From the NCBI RefSeq assembly GCF_000247995.1, contig NZ_BAFE01000037.1, positions 1-32,203 of the forward strand: 32,203 nucleotides of DNA, written 5' to 3'. The translations under genes were made by a program, and so were the position numbers. Source of the stretch: Mobilicoccus pelagius NBRC 104925. Its GTDB lineage: Bacteria > Actinomycetota > Actinomycetes > Actinomycetales > Dermatophilaceae. Under the pieces are notes generated by a model that was given only the letters and a program-made list of their open reading frames with translations, did no database searches and was not told the DNA's origin. Below, one piece after another: positions 15,746 to 24,933 of the stretch (position 1 is the first letter of the stretch; every line of letters begins with the position of its first letter).

Positions 15746-16957
15746 TCAGGTGAGTTCGGCGAGCGAGGCGGGGCCGGCGAAGGCGCCCGTGACGCCGACG
15801 GGGGTGCCGGCCTCGTAGAACCGCTCGCCACCGGTGGGAGCGACCTCATGGGCCTTGAGTGTGCCGTCGGCGATCTGCTCGGCGTAGTGGCACGCGACCC
15901 GGTGCGGTCGCACGTCACCCGCGGAACTGTGACCTGTGACGACGCGGAGCTCGGGCCGCTCGGTGTCGCAGCGGGTCTCCTGCCGCCACGGGCACCGGGT
16001 GTGGAACCGGCAGCCCGGCGGCGGCGCGGCCGGGCTCGGGAGGTCTCCCGAGAGGATGACCTTCTCGCGGCGGTCCTCGACCGTCGGGTCGGGCACGGGC
16101 ACGGCCGACATGAGCGCCTTCGTGTACGGGTGGAGCGGCTCGGCGTACAGCTCGTCGGCGTCGGCCTCCTCGACGAGCGATCCGAGGTACATCACGCCGA
16201 CGACGTCGCTGATGTGTCGGACCACGGCGAGGTCGTGGGCGACGACGAGGTAGGTGAGACCGAACTCCTCCTGGAGGTCCTCGAGGAGGTTGACGACCTG
16301 TGCCTGCACGGAGACGTCGAGGGCGGACACCGGTTCGTCCGCGACGACGAGCTTGGGATTCACCGAGAGTGCGCGGGCGATGCCGATGCGCTGACGCTGC
16401 CCACCGGAGAACTCGTGCGGGTACTTCTTGAGCGCCGTCGTCGGCAGCCCGACGGCGGTGAGCAGCTCGCGCAGACGGGTGTTCGCGGCGGCCCGGTCGC
16501 GGACGAGGCCGTGGGCCTGCATCCCCTCCAGGAGCAGCGACTCGATCGACTGGCGTGGGTCGAGGCTCGACAGCGGATCCTGGAACACCATCTGCATGTC
16601 CTGACGCCGCCGACGCAGGGCCTCGCCCTTGAGGGAGGCGACATCGACCCCGTCGAAGTGGACGCTGCCCGCGGTCGGCGTCTCGAGCTGGAGGAGTGCG
16701 CGCCCGAACGTCGACTTGCCGCAACCGGATTCACCGACGAGGCCGTACGTCTCGCCGCGGCGGATCTGCATGTCGATGCCGTCGACGGCGTATACGTACC
16801 CGACGGTACGGTCGAAGATCGCGCCCCGCTTGATGGGGAAGTGGACCTTGAGCCCCCGCACGTCGACGAGGACGTCGTCTCCGACGGTGTGCCCGGCGGT
16901 CTGTGCGGCGCCGTCGGCGGGGTTCGGCGTTCCGGTGGTCCCGGCGGCGGTGCTCAT
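15746..16957 (-). CDS. Peptide ABC transporter ATP-binding protein (OppF/DppF type)
   Basis: A 403-residue cytoplasmic ATPase, last gene of the importer operon. Walker [10 protein letters not shown] (75-83), Q-loop in [15 protein letters not shown], signature [16 protein letters not shown], Walker [19 protein letters not shown] and the His switch in VVAHDLAVV are all intact. The C-terminal oligopeptide/dipeptide domain is present, with [10 protein letters not shown] and a further Cys pair, a region that binds an iron-sulphur cluster in some homologues. It pairs with the DppD-type protein to power the two permeases. Its ATG overlaps the upstream stop by ATGA, so translation is coupled. The C-terminal 40 residues after CHYAEQ are a variable tail. 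Confidence 0.93.
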   Translation of the reverse strand: MSTAAGTTGTPNPADGAAQTAGHTVGDDVLVDVRGLKVHFPIKRGAIFDRTVGYVYAVDGIDMQIRRGETYGLVGESGCGKSTFGRALLQLETPTAGSVHFDGVDVASLKGEALRRRRQDMQMVFQDPLSSLDPRQSIESLLLEGMQAHGLVRDRAAANTRLRELLTAVGLPTTALKKYPHEFSGGQRQRIGIARALSVNPKLVVADEPVSALDVSVQAQVVNLLEDLQEEFGLTYLVVAHDLAVVRHISDVVGVMYLGSLVEEADADELYAEPLHPYTKALMSAVPVPDPTVEDRREKVILSGDLPSPAAPPPGCRFHTRCPWRQETRCDTERPELRVVTGHSSAGDVRPHRVACHYAEQIADGTLKAHEVAPTGGERFYEAGTPVGVTGAFAGPASLAELT

Positions 16958-18240
16958 CGGGTCTCCTCGGGCTGGTCGGGACGGCCGTGGCGGTCGATGT
17001 GGGATGACGGGTCGGGTCGGTCGGCCCGTTCGTCGCGGACGACGTCGCGAGGGGCGGCGACGGAGGCGCCCCCGCCGGCGGGTGTGGCCGTGCCCGTGGT
17101 CCGGGTCGTGGTCGTCGCGGTCGTCGCGGTCGACGGGGCGCTCGGCGGGCGGCCGGCGGCGGTGACCTGGTCCTCCGGCGCGACGGGGTTGTGACAACGC
17201 AGTGCCCGTGGCCGGGGTCCGGCCGAGGGCTCGTCGACGAGCTCGGGGGTGCGCTCGCGGCAGATCTCGATCGGCTGGGAGCACCGGGGCGCGAACGCGC
17301 AGGCGGAGTCCCAGGGAAGGTTGTCGGCCACCGACCCGGGCACCGGGTCGAGGCGACGACCGCGGGGCGCGTCGAGGCGGGGGATCGAGGCGAGGAGCCC
17401 GTTCGTGTACGGGTGACGCGGCGCGGCGAAGAGCTCGTGTCGGTCGGCCCTCTCGACGATGCGCCCGCCGTAGAGGACGTTGACGCGGTCGCACAGCCCC
17501 GCGACGACGCCGAGGTCGTGCGTGATCATGATGAGCGCCGTGCCGGACTCCTCGACGAGTTCCCGCAGGAGGCGGAGGATCTGTGCCTGGATCGTCACGT
17601 CGAGGGCCGTCGTCGGCTCGTCGGCGATGAGGAGGCGCGGCTCGCACGCGAGGGCCATCGCGATGAGGGCGCGCTGCCGCATCCCGCCGGACAGCTGGTG
17701 CGGGTACTCCTTGAGACGTCGCGCCGGGTCGGGGATGCCGACCTTGCGGAGGAGCTCCTCGGCGATGGGTCGCGCCTCGGAGCGCTTCATGCGGCGGTGC
17801 CGTTCGATGACCTCGGTGACCTGCAGGCCGATGGGGACGACGGGGTTGAGCGAGCTCAGGGGGTCCTGGAAGATCATCGCGACGTCGCGGCCGCGGCGGT
17901 CGCGCATCTCGGAGGCGCCGAGGCGGAGCAGGTCGGTGCCGTCGAACATCACCTCGCCGGTGACCTCGTTGCCGCGGCGGGGCAGCAGCCCCATGATCGC
18001 GAGCGACGTGACCGACTTGCCGCAGCCGGACTCGCCGACGAGACCGACGGTCTGCCCGGGGTGGACGTCGAAGCTCACATGGTCGACGGCGGTGAAGGGC
18101 TCCTCACCGGCGCGGGTGAACCGCACGGTGAGGTCGCGGATCGACAGCAGGGGCTCGGTGCCGACGGCGTGACGCCGACGGTCGGTCGTCGCGGAGGTGC
18201 CGTCCGGGATGGATGCGGGGGTGTGTGCCGCCATGGTCAT
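16954..18240 (-). CDS. Peptide ABC transporter ATP-binding protein (OppD/DppD type)
   Basis: A 428-residue cytoplasmic ATPase. Walker A GESGCGKS (69-76), Q-loop [15 protein letters not shown], signature [16 protein letters not shown], Walker [19 protein letters not shown] and His switch ITHDLGVV are intact. The oligo_HPY region follows ([15 protein letters not shown], then LRCHNPVAP), carrying the Cys residues seen in the family. Beyond it, about the last 80 residues are a Thr/Ala- then Arg/Asp-rich tail that is not part of the usual fold. Both ends overlap neighbours by ATGA. The ATG at 18240 is chosen by that overlap; the ATG at 18234 is possible. Confidence 0.93.
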   Translation of the reverse strand: MTMAAHTPASIPDGTSATTDRRRHAVGTEPLLSIRDLTVRFTRAGEEPFTAVDHVSFDVHPGQTVGLVGESGCGKSVTSLAIMGLLPRRGNEVTGEVMFDGTDLLRLGASEMRDRRGRDVAMIFQDPLSSLNPVVPIGLQVTEVIERHRRMKRSEARPIAEELLRKVGIPDPARRLKEYPHQLSGGMRQRALIAMALACEPRLLIADEPTTALDVTIQAQILRLLRELVEESGTALIMITHDLGVVAGLCDRVNVLYGGRIVERADRHELFAAPRHPYTNGLLASIPRLDAPRGRRLDPVPGSVADNLPWDSACAFAPRCSQPIEICRERTPELVDEPSAGPRPRALRCHNPVAPEDQVTAAGRPPSAPSTATTATTTTRTTGTATPAGGGASVAAPRDVVRDERADRPDPSSHIDRHGRPDQPEETR

Positions 18241-19265
18241 CGCCTCGTCTTCGGGTCGAGCGCCTCGCGCAGGGACTCACCCATGAACGTGAATCCCAGC
18301 GCGACGACGACGATGCACGCCGCCGGGTAGAACGCGAGGTGCGGGTATCCGGCCAGGTACTGCTGGGACGCGCCGAGCATCTGCCCCCACTCGGGGATGC
18401 GGTCGTCGGGGTTGCCGAGGCCGAGGAAGCTCAGGGCGGCGGCGTCGATGATCGCGACGGCGAGGACGAGCGTGGCCTGGACGATGACCGGGCCGAGCGC
18501 GTTGGGGAGCATGTGCCGGAACACGATGGGTGCCTTCTTCACGCCGAGGGCGCGGGCGGCGAGGACGTGGTCGCTGTGCCGCTGCGCCATCATCGAGCCG
18601 CGCAGGAGCCGCGCGAACACGGGGATCTGGACGACGGCGATCGCGATGATGACGGTGAGCTGGCTCGGGTTGGCGAAGATCGCCGCGATGGAGAACGCCA
18701 TGAGCAGGCTCGGGATCGACAGCATGACGTCGACGATGCGCATGACGAGCGCGTCGACCCAGCCGCCGAAGGCGCCGGCGAGGATGCCGAGGACGAGCCC
18801 GCCGAGCAGGCCGCCGAGGGTGGCGAACACGCCGACGAAGAGGGTCTGGCGGCTGCCGACGAGGAGGCGGGAGAGCAGGTCGCGGCCGAACCAGTCGGCG
18901 CCGAGGGGGAACCCGGGGCGTGCGGCGGGGATCGGGTTGGTCTGCTGCCGAATCTCGGGGTAGAGCAGCTGGGCGCTCGGGTCGTGCGGGGCGAGCCACG
19001 GTGAGAGGAGCGCGAGGACGACGAACGCCGTCGTGATCGCCGCGCCGGTGAGGAAGAGCGGGTTGCGGCGCAGCCGGCCCCACGCGCTCGCGAGGAGGCT
19101 CACGCCCTCGCCGCCGGACACGCGTCCCGCGTCCGCGACGGTCGTGGGGGCGGCAGAGGTGGTGCCGGTCGCCGCGTCCACGTCGGTGGCGGACGCCGCA
19201 TGGGCGACCGTGCCTCCCGACGTGGCGGCGAGCCGGTCGATGCGGTCCTTCTTGGCGGAGTTCAT
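18237..19265 (-). CDS. Peptide ABC transporter permease (OppC/DppC type)
   Basis: A 342-residue inner-membrane permease. A cytoplasmic N-terminal tail of about 60 residues, rich in Ala/Thr, precedes the first helix (about 72-95). The OppC_N segment then has LAPHDPSAQ and PLGADWFGRDLLSRLLVG, hallmarks of DppC. The core has about five more helices and the EAA-type loop AARALGVKKAPIVFRHMLPN, which docks on the ATPases. The stop overlaps the DppD ATG, and its ATG overlaps the DppB stop. It forms the transmembrane channel with the DppB-type partner. Confidence 0.94.
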   Translation of the reverse strand: MNSAKKDRIDRLAATSGGTVAHAASATDVDAATGTTSAAPTTVADAGRVSGGEGVSLLASAWGRLRRNPLFLTGAAITTAFVVLALLSPWLAPHDPSAQLLYPEIRQQTNPIPAARPGFPLGADWFGRDLLSRLLVGSRQTLFVGVFATLGGLLGGLVLGILAGAFGGWVDALVMRIVDVMLSIPSLLMAFSIAAIFANPSQLTVIIAIAVVQIPVFARLLRGSMMAQRHSDHVLAARALGVKKAPIVFRHMLPNALGPVIVQATLVLAVAIIDAAALSFLGLGNPDDRIPEWGQMLGASQQYLAGYPHLAFYPAACIVVVALGFTFMGESLREALDPKTRR

Positions 19266-20275
19266 CGGGCCGTCCTCACACGGGGGTCGATCACGGCGTA
19301 CAGCAGGTCGACGACGAGGTTGACGAAGACGTAGACGGCGGCGGCGGCCATGATGAGCAGCTGCAGCATCGCGTAGTCACGCATCTCGAACGACTTGGCG
19401 AGGGCGTCGCCGATGCCGGGGAAGGCGAACACCTTCTCGGTGAGCACCGCGCCGGAGAGCAGCGCACCGATCTGCAGACCGATCGTCGTGACGACGGGCA
19501 GCATCGCGTTGCGGAGCACGTGCCGGTTGCGGACGACGCCCTGCGTGAGGCCCTTGGCCTCCGCGGTGCGCACGTAGTCCTCGTCGAGGACGTCGAGGAC
19601 GCTCGCGCGGGTGATGCGGAAGATCACGGCGAACGGGATCGAGCTCAACGCGACCGCGGGCAGGATGAGGTGCTTGAACGCGTCCCAGGCGGCGTCCCAC
19701 TCGCGGGTCATCAACCCGTCGAGGACGAAGAACCCGGTGATGCGGGTCGCGTCGATCGAGGACGCCTGACGGCCCGAGGCGGGCAGCCACCCGAGTTCGA
19801 CGGCGAAGACGAACTTGAGGAGGAACGCGAGGAAGAACACGGGGACCGCGACGCCGACGAGCGAGAGCAGGACCCCGGTGACGTCGAGGGGCCGTCCGCG
19901 GTGTCGAGCGGCGAGGTAGCCGGCGGGGACGCCGACGAGGACGGCGAGGAGGATCGCGACGATCGACAGCTCGATGGTGGCGGGGAACCGCGACAGGAAG
20001 ATCGACAGGACCTCCCGCCCGGGCAGGACACCGGTGGAGACGCCGAAGTCGCCGCGGACGGCGCGTCCGAGGAACCGCAGGTACTGCGCCCACAGGGGCT
20101 GGTCCATGCCGAGGGTCGCCTCGAGCTGGGCGCGCGACTCGGGGGTGGCGCGCTCACCGAGCAGCGCGGAGACGGGCCCGCCGGGGAGGGCGCGGAGCCA
20201 CCCGAACAGCAGGAGGGAGAGGACGAGGACGACGAGCACCATCTGTGCCAGCCGTCTGATGATGTACCGCAGCAC
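19262..20275 (-). CDS. Peptide ABC transporter permease (OppB/DppB type)
   Basis: A 337-residue inner-membrane permease starting MLRYIIRRLAQ, the usual DppB opening, with about six helices. LPGGPVSALLG, then LGMDQPLWAQYLRFL and GDFGVS, are typical N-terminal family features. The EAA loop is RTAEAKGLTQGVVRNRHVLRN, and the C-terminus has FPGIGDALAKS and AVIDPRVR. GTG 20275 was chosen over TTG 20281 because GGAGG abuts the TTG but is spaced six bases from the GTG. It is separated from the binding-protein gene by a hairpin and joined to the DppC-type gene by ATGA. Confidence 0.93.
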   Translation of the reverse strand: MLRYIIRRLAQMVLVVLVLSLLLFGWLRALPGGPVSALLGERATPESRAQLEATLGMDQPLWAQYLRFLGRAVRGDFGVSTGVLPGREVLSIFLSRFPATIELSIVAILLAVLVGVPAGYLAARHRGRPLDVTGVLLSLVGVAVPVFFLAFLLKFVFAVELGWLPASGRQASSIDATRITGFFVLDGLMTREWDAAWDAFKHLILPAVALSSIPFAVIFRITRASVLDVLDEDYVRTAEAKGLTQGVVRNRHVLRNAMLPVVTTIGLQIGALLSGAVLTEKVFAFPGIGDALAKSFEMRDYAMLQLLIMAAAAVYVFVNLVVDLLYAVIDPRVRTAR

Positions 20276-20297
20276 GAGCAACCTCCGGGAGGGCGTG

Positions 20298-20329
20298 CGA
20301 CGGGCCCGGCGTCATGGCCGGGCCCGTCG
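20298..20329 (-). terminator. Intra-operon hairpin after the binding-protein gene
   Basis: A perfect 13-bp stem (20298-20310 with 20317-20329) with a six-base loop lies 10 bases after the binding-protein stop and 23 before the permease start. A partial terminator or 3'-end stabiliser here would give more binding protein than permease, as in many binding-protein importers. Confidence 0.7.
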
Positions 20330-20338
20330 GGGTGAGGA

Positions 20339-22012
20339 TCAGTTCGAGACCGTGACCTGGGCGAACTTCTCGTCGGTCAGGGGGCTCGCGGTCACGCCGG
20401 AGACGCCCTTGGCGAGGACGAGCGCGGGCGGGCTGTGGCTGATCGGCACGGCCGGCACGTACTGCTCGACGATCGTCTTGTTGAGGCCCTCGTACGCCTT
20501 GGTGCGGGTTCCCTCGTCGACGATGCTGTCGGCCTTCTCGAGGTCGTCGGACAGCTTCTGGCCCCACGGGTAGGACGCGGTGTGGAACCGGTTCGTCGTG
20601 TCGCCGAAGAACACCCCGATGAAGTTGTCGGGCGTGTTGTAGTCGCCGGTCCATCCGAGGAGGAACGCGCCCGCCTGGCCGACGTCGACGCCGTCGAGGT
20701 AACCGCCGTTCCACGGCTTCGTCGTCGTCTTCACCTTGATGCCGACCTTCTGGAGGTCGGTGCTCATCGCCTCGTAGAGCCGCTGCGGTGCGGGCATGTA
20801 GGGGCGGGTGACCTCGGAGGGGTACCAGAAATTGAGGGTGAAGCCCTCGACGCCGGCCTCCTTGAGGAGCTGCTTCGCCTTCTCCGGGTCGTACGGGACG
20901 GCCTGGATGTCCTTGTTGTAGCCGGCGACGGTGTCGGGCATGAACTGGGTGGCGACGCTCGCACCCTCGGGCAGCTGGGTCTTGACGATCTGCTCGCGGT
21001 TGATCGCGTACTGGATCGCCTGGCGGACCTTGAGGTCCTTGAGCTCCGGGTTGGCCTTGGGGTTGAGCCCGAGGTACATGAGGTTGAACGCCGGGCGGAC
21101 GAGGACCTGGTTGCCCTCGCTCTTGAGCGCCTCCCAGTCGACGGGGTTGGGGTAGTCGTACCCCTGGATGCTGCCGGCCTGGAGCTCCTGACGGCGGGTG
21201 GACTCGTCGGGGATGATCTTGAAGACGAGCTTCGCGATCTTCGCCTTCTCGCCCTGGTACTCGTCGTTGCGGACGAGGGTGACGGTGCCGTTGGCCTGGT
21301 CGTAGCTGCCGAACTTGAACGGGCCGGTGCCGGTCGGGTACTTCGTCGCGTACTCGGAGAACGCGAAGCCCTCACCCTGCGCCTTGACGTCGTTCGCCTT
21401 GTACTTCTCCATCGCGGTGGGGCTCTGCATGGAGAACGCGGGCAGTCCGAGGAGGGCGGGGAACTTCGACGTGACCCGGTTGAGGGTGACGTCGACGGTC
21501 TTCGGGTCCTTGACGGTGCAGGACTTGTAGAGGCTCGGCTCCTTGCCGCCCTTGAACCCGCCGAAGTTGTCGGCCCAGTACTGCGAGGCGGCGGCGGTGG
21601 CGCCCGCGCCGGTCTGGCTGTACATGCGCTCGAAGTTCTTGCAGACGGCGTCGGCGTCGAACGGGGTGCCGTCGTGGAACTTCACGCCCTCCTTGAGGGT
21701 GAACGTCCACGTGCGGCCGTCGGCGCTCGGCTTCCACTCGGTGGCGAGGCCGGGGGCGACCTCGGCGGTGCCCTCCTTGAACGACACGAGGCCCTGGAAG
21801 ATCTGGCGGCTGACGCGGAACGTCTCACCGTCGGTGGCGTAGTACGGGTCGAGGACCTTGGGCGCGCCGGCGGCACCGAAGGTGAACGTGCCGCCACCTT
21901 CACCGCCGCCGCCACCGCCGGAGGCGTCACGATCGGACTTGGCGCAGGCACCGAGCGAGAGCACGAGAGCCGAGGCGAGCGCGAACGCTGCCGTGGACCG
22001 GGTTCTGGACAT
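20339..22012 (-). CDS. Peptide/solute-binding lipoprotein of ABC importer (SBP_bac_5, OppA/DppA-like)
   Basis: A 557-residue secreted lipoprotein. The signal peptide ends with the lipobox LSLGAC (about 18-23), followed by a Gly-rich linker and the cluster C fold: PKVLDPYYATDGETFRVSRQ, then LATEWKPSADGRTWTFTLK and GVKFHDGTPFDADAV, the classic SBP_bac_5 signature, and later GDYNTPDNFIGVFF. It captures ligand outside the membrane and delivers it to the DppBC-type channel. The family binds oligopeptides, dipeptides, nickel, sugars or drugs, and the ligand cannot be read here. The ATG at 22012 follows an AAAGG site at a longish spacing. First gene of the operon. Confidence 0.93.
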   Translation of the reverse strand: MSRTRSTAAFALASALVLSLGACAKSDRDASGGGGGGEGGGTFTFGAAGAPKVLDPYYATDGETFRVSRQIFQGLVSFKEGTAEVAPGLATEWKPSADGRTWTFTLKEGVKFHDGTPFDADAVCKNFERMYSQTGAGATAAASQYWADNFGGFKGGKEPSLYKSCTVKDPKTVDVTLNRVTSKFPALLGLPAFSMQSPTAMEKYKANDVKAQGEGFAFSEYATKYPTGTGPFKFGSYDQANGTVTLVRNDEYQGEKAKIAKLVFKIIPDESTRRQELQAGSIQGYDYPNPVDWEALKSEGNQVLVRPAFNLMYLGLNPKANPELKDLKVRQAIQYAINREQIVKTQLPEGASVATQFMPDTVAGYNKDIQAVPYDPEKAKQLLKEAGVEGFTLNFWYPSEVTRPYMPAPQRLYEAMSTDLQKVGIKVKTTTKPWNGGYLDGVDVGQAGAFLLGWTGDYNTPDNFIGVFFGDTTNRFHTASYPWGQKLSDDLEKADSIVDEGTRTKAYEGLNKTIVEQYVPAVPISHSPPALVLAKGVSGVTASPLTDEKFAQVTVSN

Positions 22013-22072
22013 GCGGGGTCGGCCTTTCTCTGGGGCGAATCCGCAGGGAGCGGGGCCGCCGAGGGGTTGGGC

Positions 22073-22089
22073 GTGACAGTAGCGGTCAC
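22073..22089. promoter_or_regulatory. Promoter/operator of the peptide ABC operon
   Basis: On the minus strand, TACTGT (22081-22076) is a good -10 candidate, giving a leader of about 57 bases. It is framed by a perfect inverted repeat, GTGAC-N7-GTCAC (22073-22089), which would place a repressor over the -10. The binding protein is unknown. Confidence 0.4.
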
Positions 22090-22266
22090 CTCCCCGCCCG
22101 CGGGGGTCTACGACACGCCGGGGCCCCGTGTCGTCGAGGTGCATCGGTGAACGGCACGAATCGCGGGACGGACGGTCCTCCGCGGGTGTCACGTCCCGAG
22201 CTCCGCCGCCTCGACACCGGTGTCCCGGCGGTGGGCAGGGCGTCGGGGGAGCGAGGATGCACGGGG

Positions 22267-22272
22267 CAGAAT
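22267..22272 (+). promoter_or_regulatory. -10 box (CAGAAT) for the two-component operon
   Basis: CAGAAT ends six bases before the ATG at 22279, suggesting a leaderless transcript. The same hexamer at the same distance precedes the Nudix gene at 30753. Confidence 0.4.
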
Positions 22273-22278
22273 GACGCC

Positions 22279-23073
22279 ATGATGTGGCTCGTGGTGGCAC
22301 TGGCGGTGATGCTGGTGGCCACGTCCTCCGCACTCGTGCGGGAGCGGCGGGCCGCGTCGGCGTTGCGGGTCGAGAACGGCCGGTGGCGGACGGCCGCGCG
22401 ACAACGGGCGGACCGGGTGGCCGTGCTCGGTCACGAGATCCGCACGCCCCTCAGCCTCGTCATCGGCGGGGCGGAGATGCTCGTCGACGGCACCGCGGGC
22501 GAGCTCACCCCCGAGGCGCAAGAGTTGAGCCGGACGATCGCGCATCACAGCGGCCGCATGGTGACGCTCGCGGACGACCTGCTCGTCGACGCCCGCATCG
22601 ACGCCGGTCTGTTCACGATGCACGTCACGAACGTCGACGTCCGCCGCCTCGCGCTCGCGGTCGTCCGCGACACCCGACGCCTCACGTCGATGCCGATCCG
22701 GTTCGAGTCGCGAGGCGCCCCTCCGCGGGTGCCGGCAGACGCCGGCCTCGTACGTCAGGTCCTCGTCAATCTCGTCAACAACGCGGTGCGGCACGCGGGT
22801 CCGGACAGCGACATCACCGTCTCCGTGCGGCGCATGGAGAGTTCGGTGCTCCTCTCCGTCCGCGACGCGGGAGCCGGGATGGACCCCGAGACCAAGCGGG
22901 CGCTCCTCGACGGCGAGGGAGAGGTCCCCACCGAGACGGGGCACGGATTGGGGCTCCTCATCAGCCGACGCATCGCTGAGCTCCACGGCGGGAGACTCGT
23001 CGTCGACACCGTCAGCGGTCGGGGGACCACGATCACGCTCGTCCTGCCCGGAGGTGGTGCCGATGACGGATGA
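22279..23073 (+). CDS. Minimal one-helix sensor histidine kinase
   Basis: A 264-residue kinase with a single N-terminal hydrophobic helix (residues about 2-20) and no periplasmic sensor or HAMP domain. The HisKA domain has phospho-acceptor His52 in VLGHEIRTPLSLVIGG. The HATPase domain has N-box NLVNNAVRHA, G1 DAGAGM and G2 GHGLGLLISRRIAELHGG. With so little sensor region, the signal is probably sensed through the membrane helix or a partner protein such as the adjacent transporter; that is inference. The coding sequence overlaps the regulator gene by 11 bases. The start ATG follows a CAGAAT box by six bases; the next codon is also ATG. Confidence 0.9.
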   Translation: MMWLVVALAVMLVATSSALVRERRAASALRVENGRWRTAARQRADRVAVLGHEIRTPLSLVIGGAEMLVDGTAGELTPEAQELSRTIAHHSGRMVTLADDLLVDARIDAGLFTMHVTNVDVRRLALAVVRDTRRLTSMPIRFESRGAPPRVPADAGLVRQVLVNLVNNAVRHAGPDSDITVSVRRMESSVLLSVRDAGAGMDPETKRALLDGEGEVPTETGHGLGLLISRRIAELHGGRLVVDTVSGRGTTITLVLPGGGADDG

Positions 23074-23767
23074 CGCGCCGCTCGTCCTCGTCGTCGACGA
23101 CGAACCCCAGATGCTCACCGTCGTCGGGATGGCCCTGCGTGCCAAGGGTTTTCGAACGATCACCGCAGCCACGGCGACGGCGGCCTGGCGGGTGCTCACC
23201 GAACACGCGGTCGACGCGGTCGTGCTCGACGTCATGTTGCCGGGGGAGCGCGGCGTCGACCTCTGCCGTCGCGTGCGGGAGGTCACGGACGTCCCGGTCC
23301 TCCTCCTCACCGCGCTCGGAACGGAGGAGGACCGCGTCGCCGGGCTCGAGGTCGGCGCCGACGACTATGTCGTCAAGCCGTTCAGTCCGCGGGAACTGGC
23401 ACTGCGGGTCGCGGCCCTGACCCGGCGCCGCCGTCGGACGGCCGGCCCGATCACCCCCGGGGCGACCCGATCCGTGGGCAACCTCCACCTCGAGGCCGGG
23501 CTCCAGGCCGTCACCCGCGACGGTGTCGCGGTGCACACGACGCCGAGCGAGTTCCGCCTCCTGTGGTTGCTCGCCGGTCATGTCGGGGAGACAGTGGGAC
23601 ATCGGGCCCTGCACGAGGCCATCGGCCCCGCCGGCGCGCATGCCGGCGACCGGGACATCGTGCGCACCGCGATGTACCGCCTCCGATCGACGCTCGGCAC
23701 GGCACCGGGCACCCCGCAGATCCTCACCGATCGCGGCCGTGGGTACCGGCTCGTCCCCGGCACCTGA
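23063..23767 (+). CDS. OmpR/PhoB-family response regulator
   Basis: A 234-residue DNA-binding regulator. The receiver has VVDDEPQ, phospho-acceptor Asp56 in AVVLDVMLPGERG, switch Thr in LLLTALG and Lys in DDYVVKPFSPREL. The C-terminal winged helix ends in the typical DRGRGYRLVPGT. The ATG at 23063 follows GGAGG by eight bases and overlaps the kinase gene, so the two are coupled. The ABC importer genes begin 109 bases downstream on the same strand, which makes them the likely target, as in TctDE-type arrangements. Proof would need binding data. Confidence 0.92.
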   Translation: MTDDAPLVLVVDDEPQMLTVVGMALRAKGFRTITAATATAAWRVLTEHAVDAVVLDVMLPGERGVDLCRRVREVTDVPVLLLTALGTEEDRVAGLEVGADDYVVKPFSPRELALRVAALTRRRRRTAGPITPGATRSVGNLHLEAGLQAVTRDGVAVHTTPSEFRLLWLLAGHVGETVGHRALHEAIGPAGAHAGDRDIVRTAMYRLRSTLGTAPGTPQILTDRGRGYRLVPGT

Positions 23768-23876
23768 CCGCCGAACATCACAACTCTGTCATCCACCGTG
23801 GCCGGGACGTGACCCGTGGGCGGGGACGACGTGCCTACGGTCGAGGGGACCCATTCCTCGCACGAAGGACGCAACG

Positions 23877-24932
23877 ATGCGTATTCCTGCCAAGGCCAGT
23901 GCCTTCCTCGCCGCCACGGTCGTCCTGACCGGAACCGCCTGCGCCGTCGACCCCGCCACCACCGACTCGTCCTCGAACGGGGGTGGGCAGAAGCTCACCG
24001 TCGCGTGCGGCGCGATGGAGGAGGTCTGCTCCGCATGGACGAAGGCCTTCACCGCCAAGACGGGGATCCAGACCTCCTTCGTCCGCCTCTCCTCCGGTGA
24101 GACCGTCGCCCGACTCGCCGCGGCCAAGGCTGCGCCGGAGTTCGACGTCTGGCACGGCGGCCCGGCCGACGGATTCGGTGCCGCCGTCGAGCAGGACCTC
24201 CTCGAGAAGTACATCGGCCCGACCGGTGAGAAGATCCCGGCCCGCTACAAGGACCCCGACGGCTACTGGGCCGGCGTCTACGTCGGTGCCCTCGGTTTCT
24301 GTTCGAACAAGAAGATCCTCGACGAGCTCGGCGCGCCCGTCCCGACGAGCTGGGACGACCTGCTCGACCCCAAGTTCGCCAAGCAGATCTCGACGGCCCA
24401 CCCGTCGACCTCCGGCACCGCCTTCACCACGTTGTGGACGCAGGTCACCCGCCTGGGTGGCGAGGACGCCGGACTCGACTACATGCGCCGCCTCCACAAC
24501 AACGTCCTCCAGTACACGAAGTCCGGCACCGCGCCCGGGCAGGTCGCCGGACGTGGTGAGGCCGCCGTCGGCCTCGTGTTCAGCCACGACTGCGCCCTCT
24601 ACAAGGAACGCGGCATGAACGACCTCGTCATCAGCTTCCCCAAGGAGGGCACGGGCTACGAGATCGGTGGCGTCGCCGTCGTCAAGGGCAGCAAGCAGCA
24701 GGAGGCCGCGAAGAAGTACGCCGACTGGGCGCTCACCGCGGAGGCCCAGGAGCTCGGCCCCACCGTCGGCTCATACCAGGTCCACACCAACCCCGACGCC
24801 AAGGCCGACGAGCGCTCCGTCAAGCTCGACGAGGTCAAGCTCGTCGACTACGACTTCGAGAAGGCGGCCAAGGCGAAGAAGAGCCTCACGTCCCGCTTCG
24901 ACTCGGAGATCGCGGCCGAACCGAAGGCCTGA
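23877..24932 (+). CDS. AfuA/FbpA-family solute-binding lipoprotein
   Basis: A 351-residue exported lipoprotein: signal peptide, Cys at about 22 in LTGTAC, a Ser/Asn/Gly-rich linker, then a cluster D/F-type binding fold. FDVWHGGPADGFGAAVE, then PTSWDDLLDPKFAKQI and HPSTSGTAFTTL are typical of the AfuA/FbpA/PhnS group annotated as iron(III), 2-aminoethylphosphonate or sugar-phosphate binding. The tandem Tyr pair that coordinates iron in classical FbpA is not visible, so iron is doubtful. GAAGGAC seven bases before the ATG is a good ribosome binding site. It is followed after one base by the permease gene. Confidence 0.88.
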   Translation: MRIPAKASAFLAATVVLTGTACAVDPATTDSSSNGGGQKLTVACGAMEEVCSAWTKAFTAKTGIQTSFVRLSSGETVARLAAAKAAPEFDVWHGGPADGFGAAVEQDLLEKYIGPTGEKIPARYKDPDGYWAGVYVGALGFCSNKKILDELGAPVPTSWDDLLDPKFAKQISTAHPSTSGTAFTTLWTQVTRLGGEDAGLDYMRRLHNNVLQYTKSGTAPGQVAGRGEAAVGLVFSHDCALYKERGMNDLVISFPKEGTGYEIGGVAVVKGSKQQEAAKKYADWALTAEAQELGPTVGSYQVHTNPDAKADERSVKLDEVKLVDYDFEKAAKAKKSLTSRFDSEIAAEPKA

Positions 24933-24933
24933 C

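Noticed and set aside
23776-23796. CATCACA/CATCCAC near-repeat upstream of the AfuA-like gene as an OmpR-type regulator site
   Set aside because: Weak similarity and a spacing that does not match the usual 11-base direct repeats.
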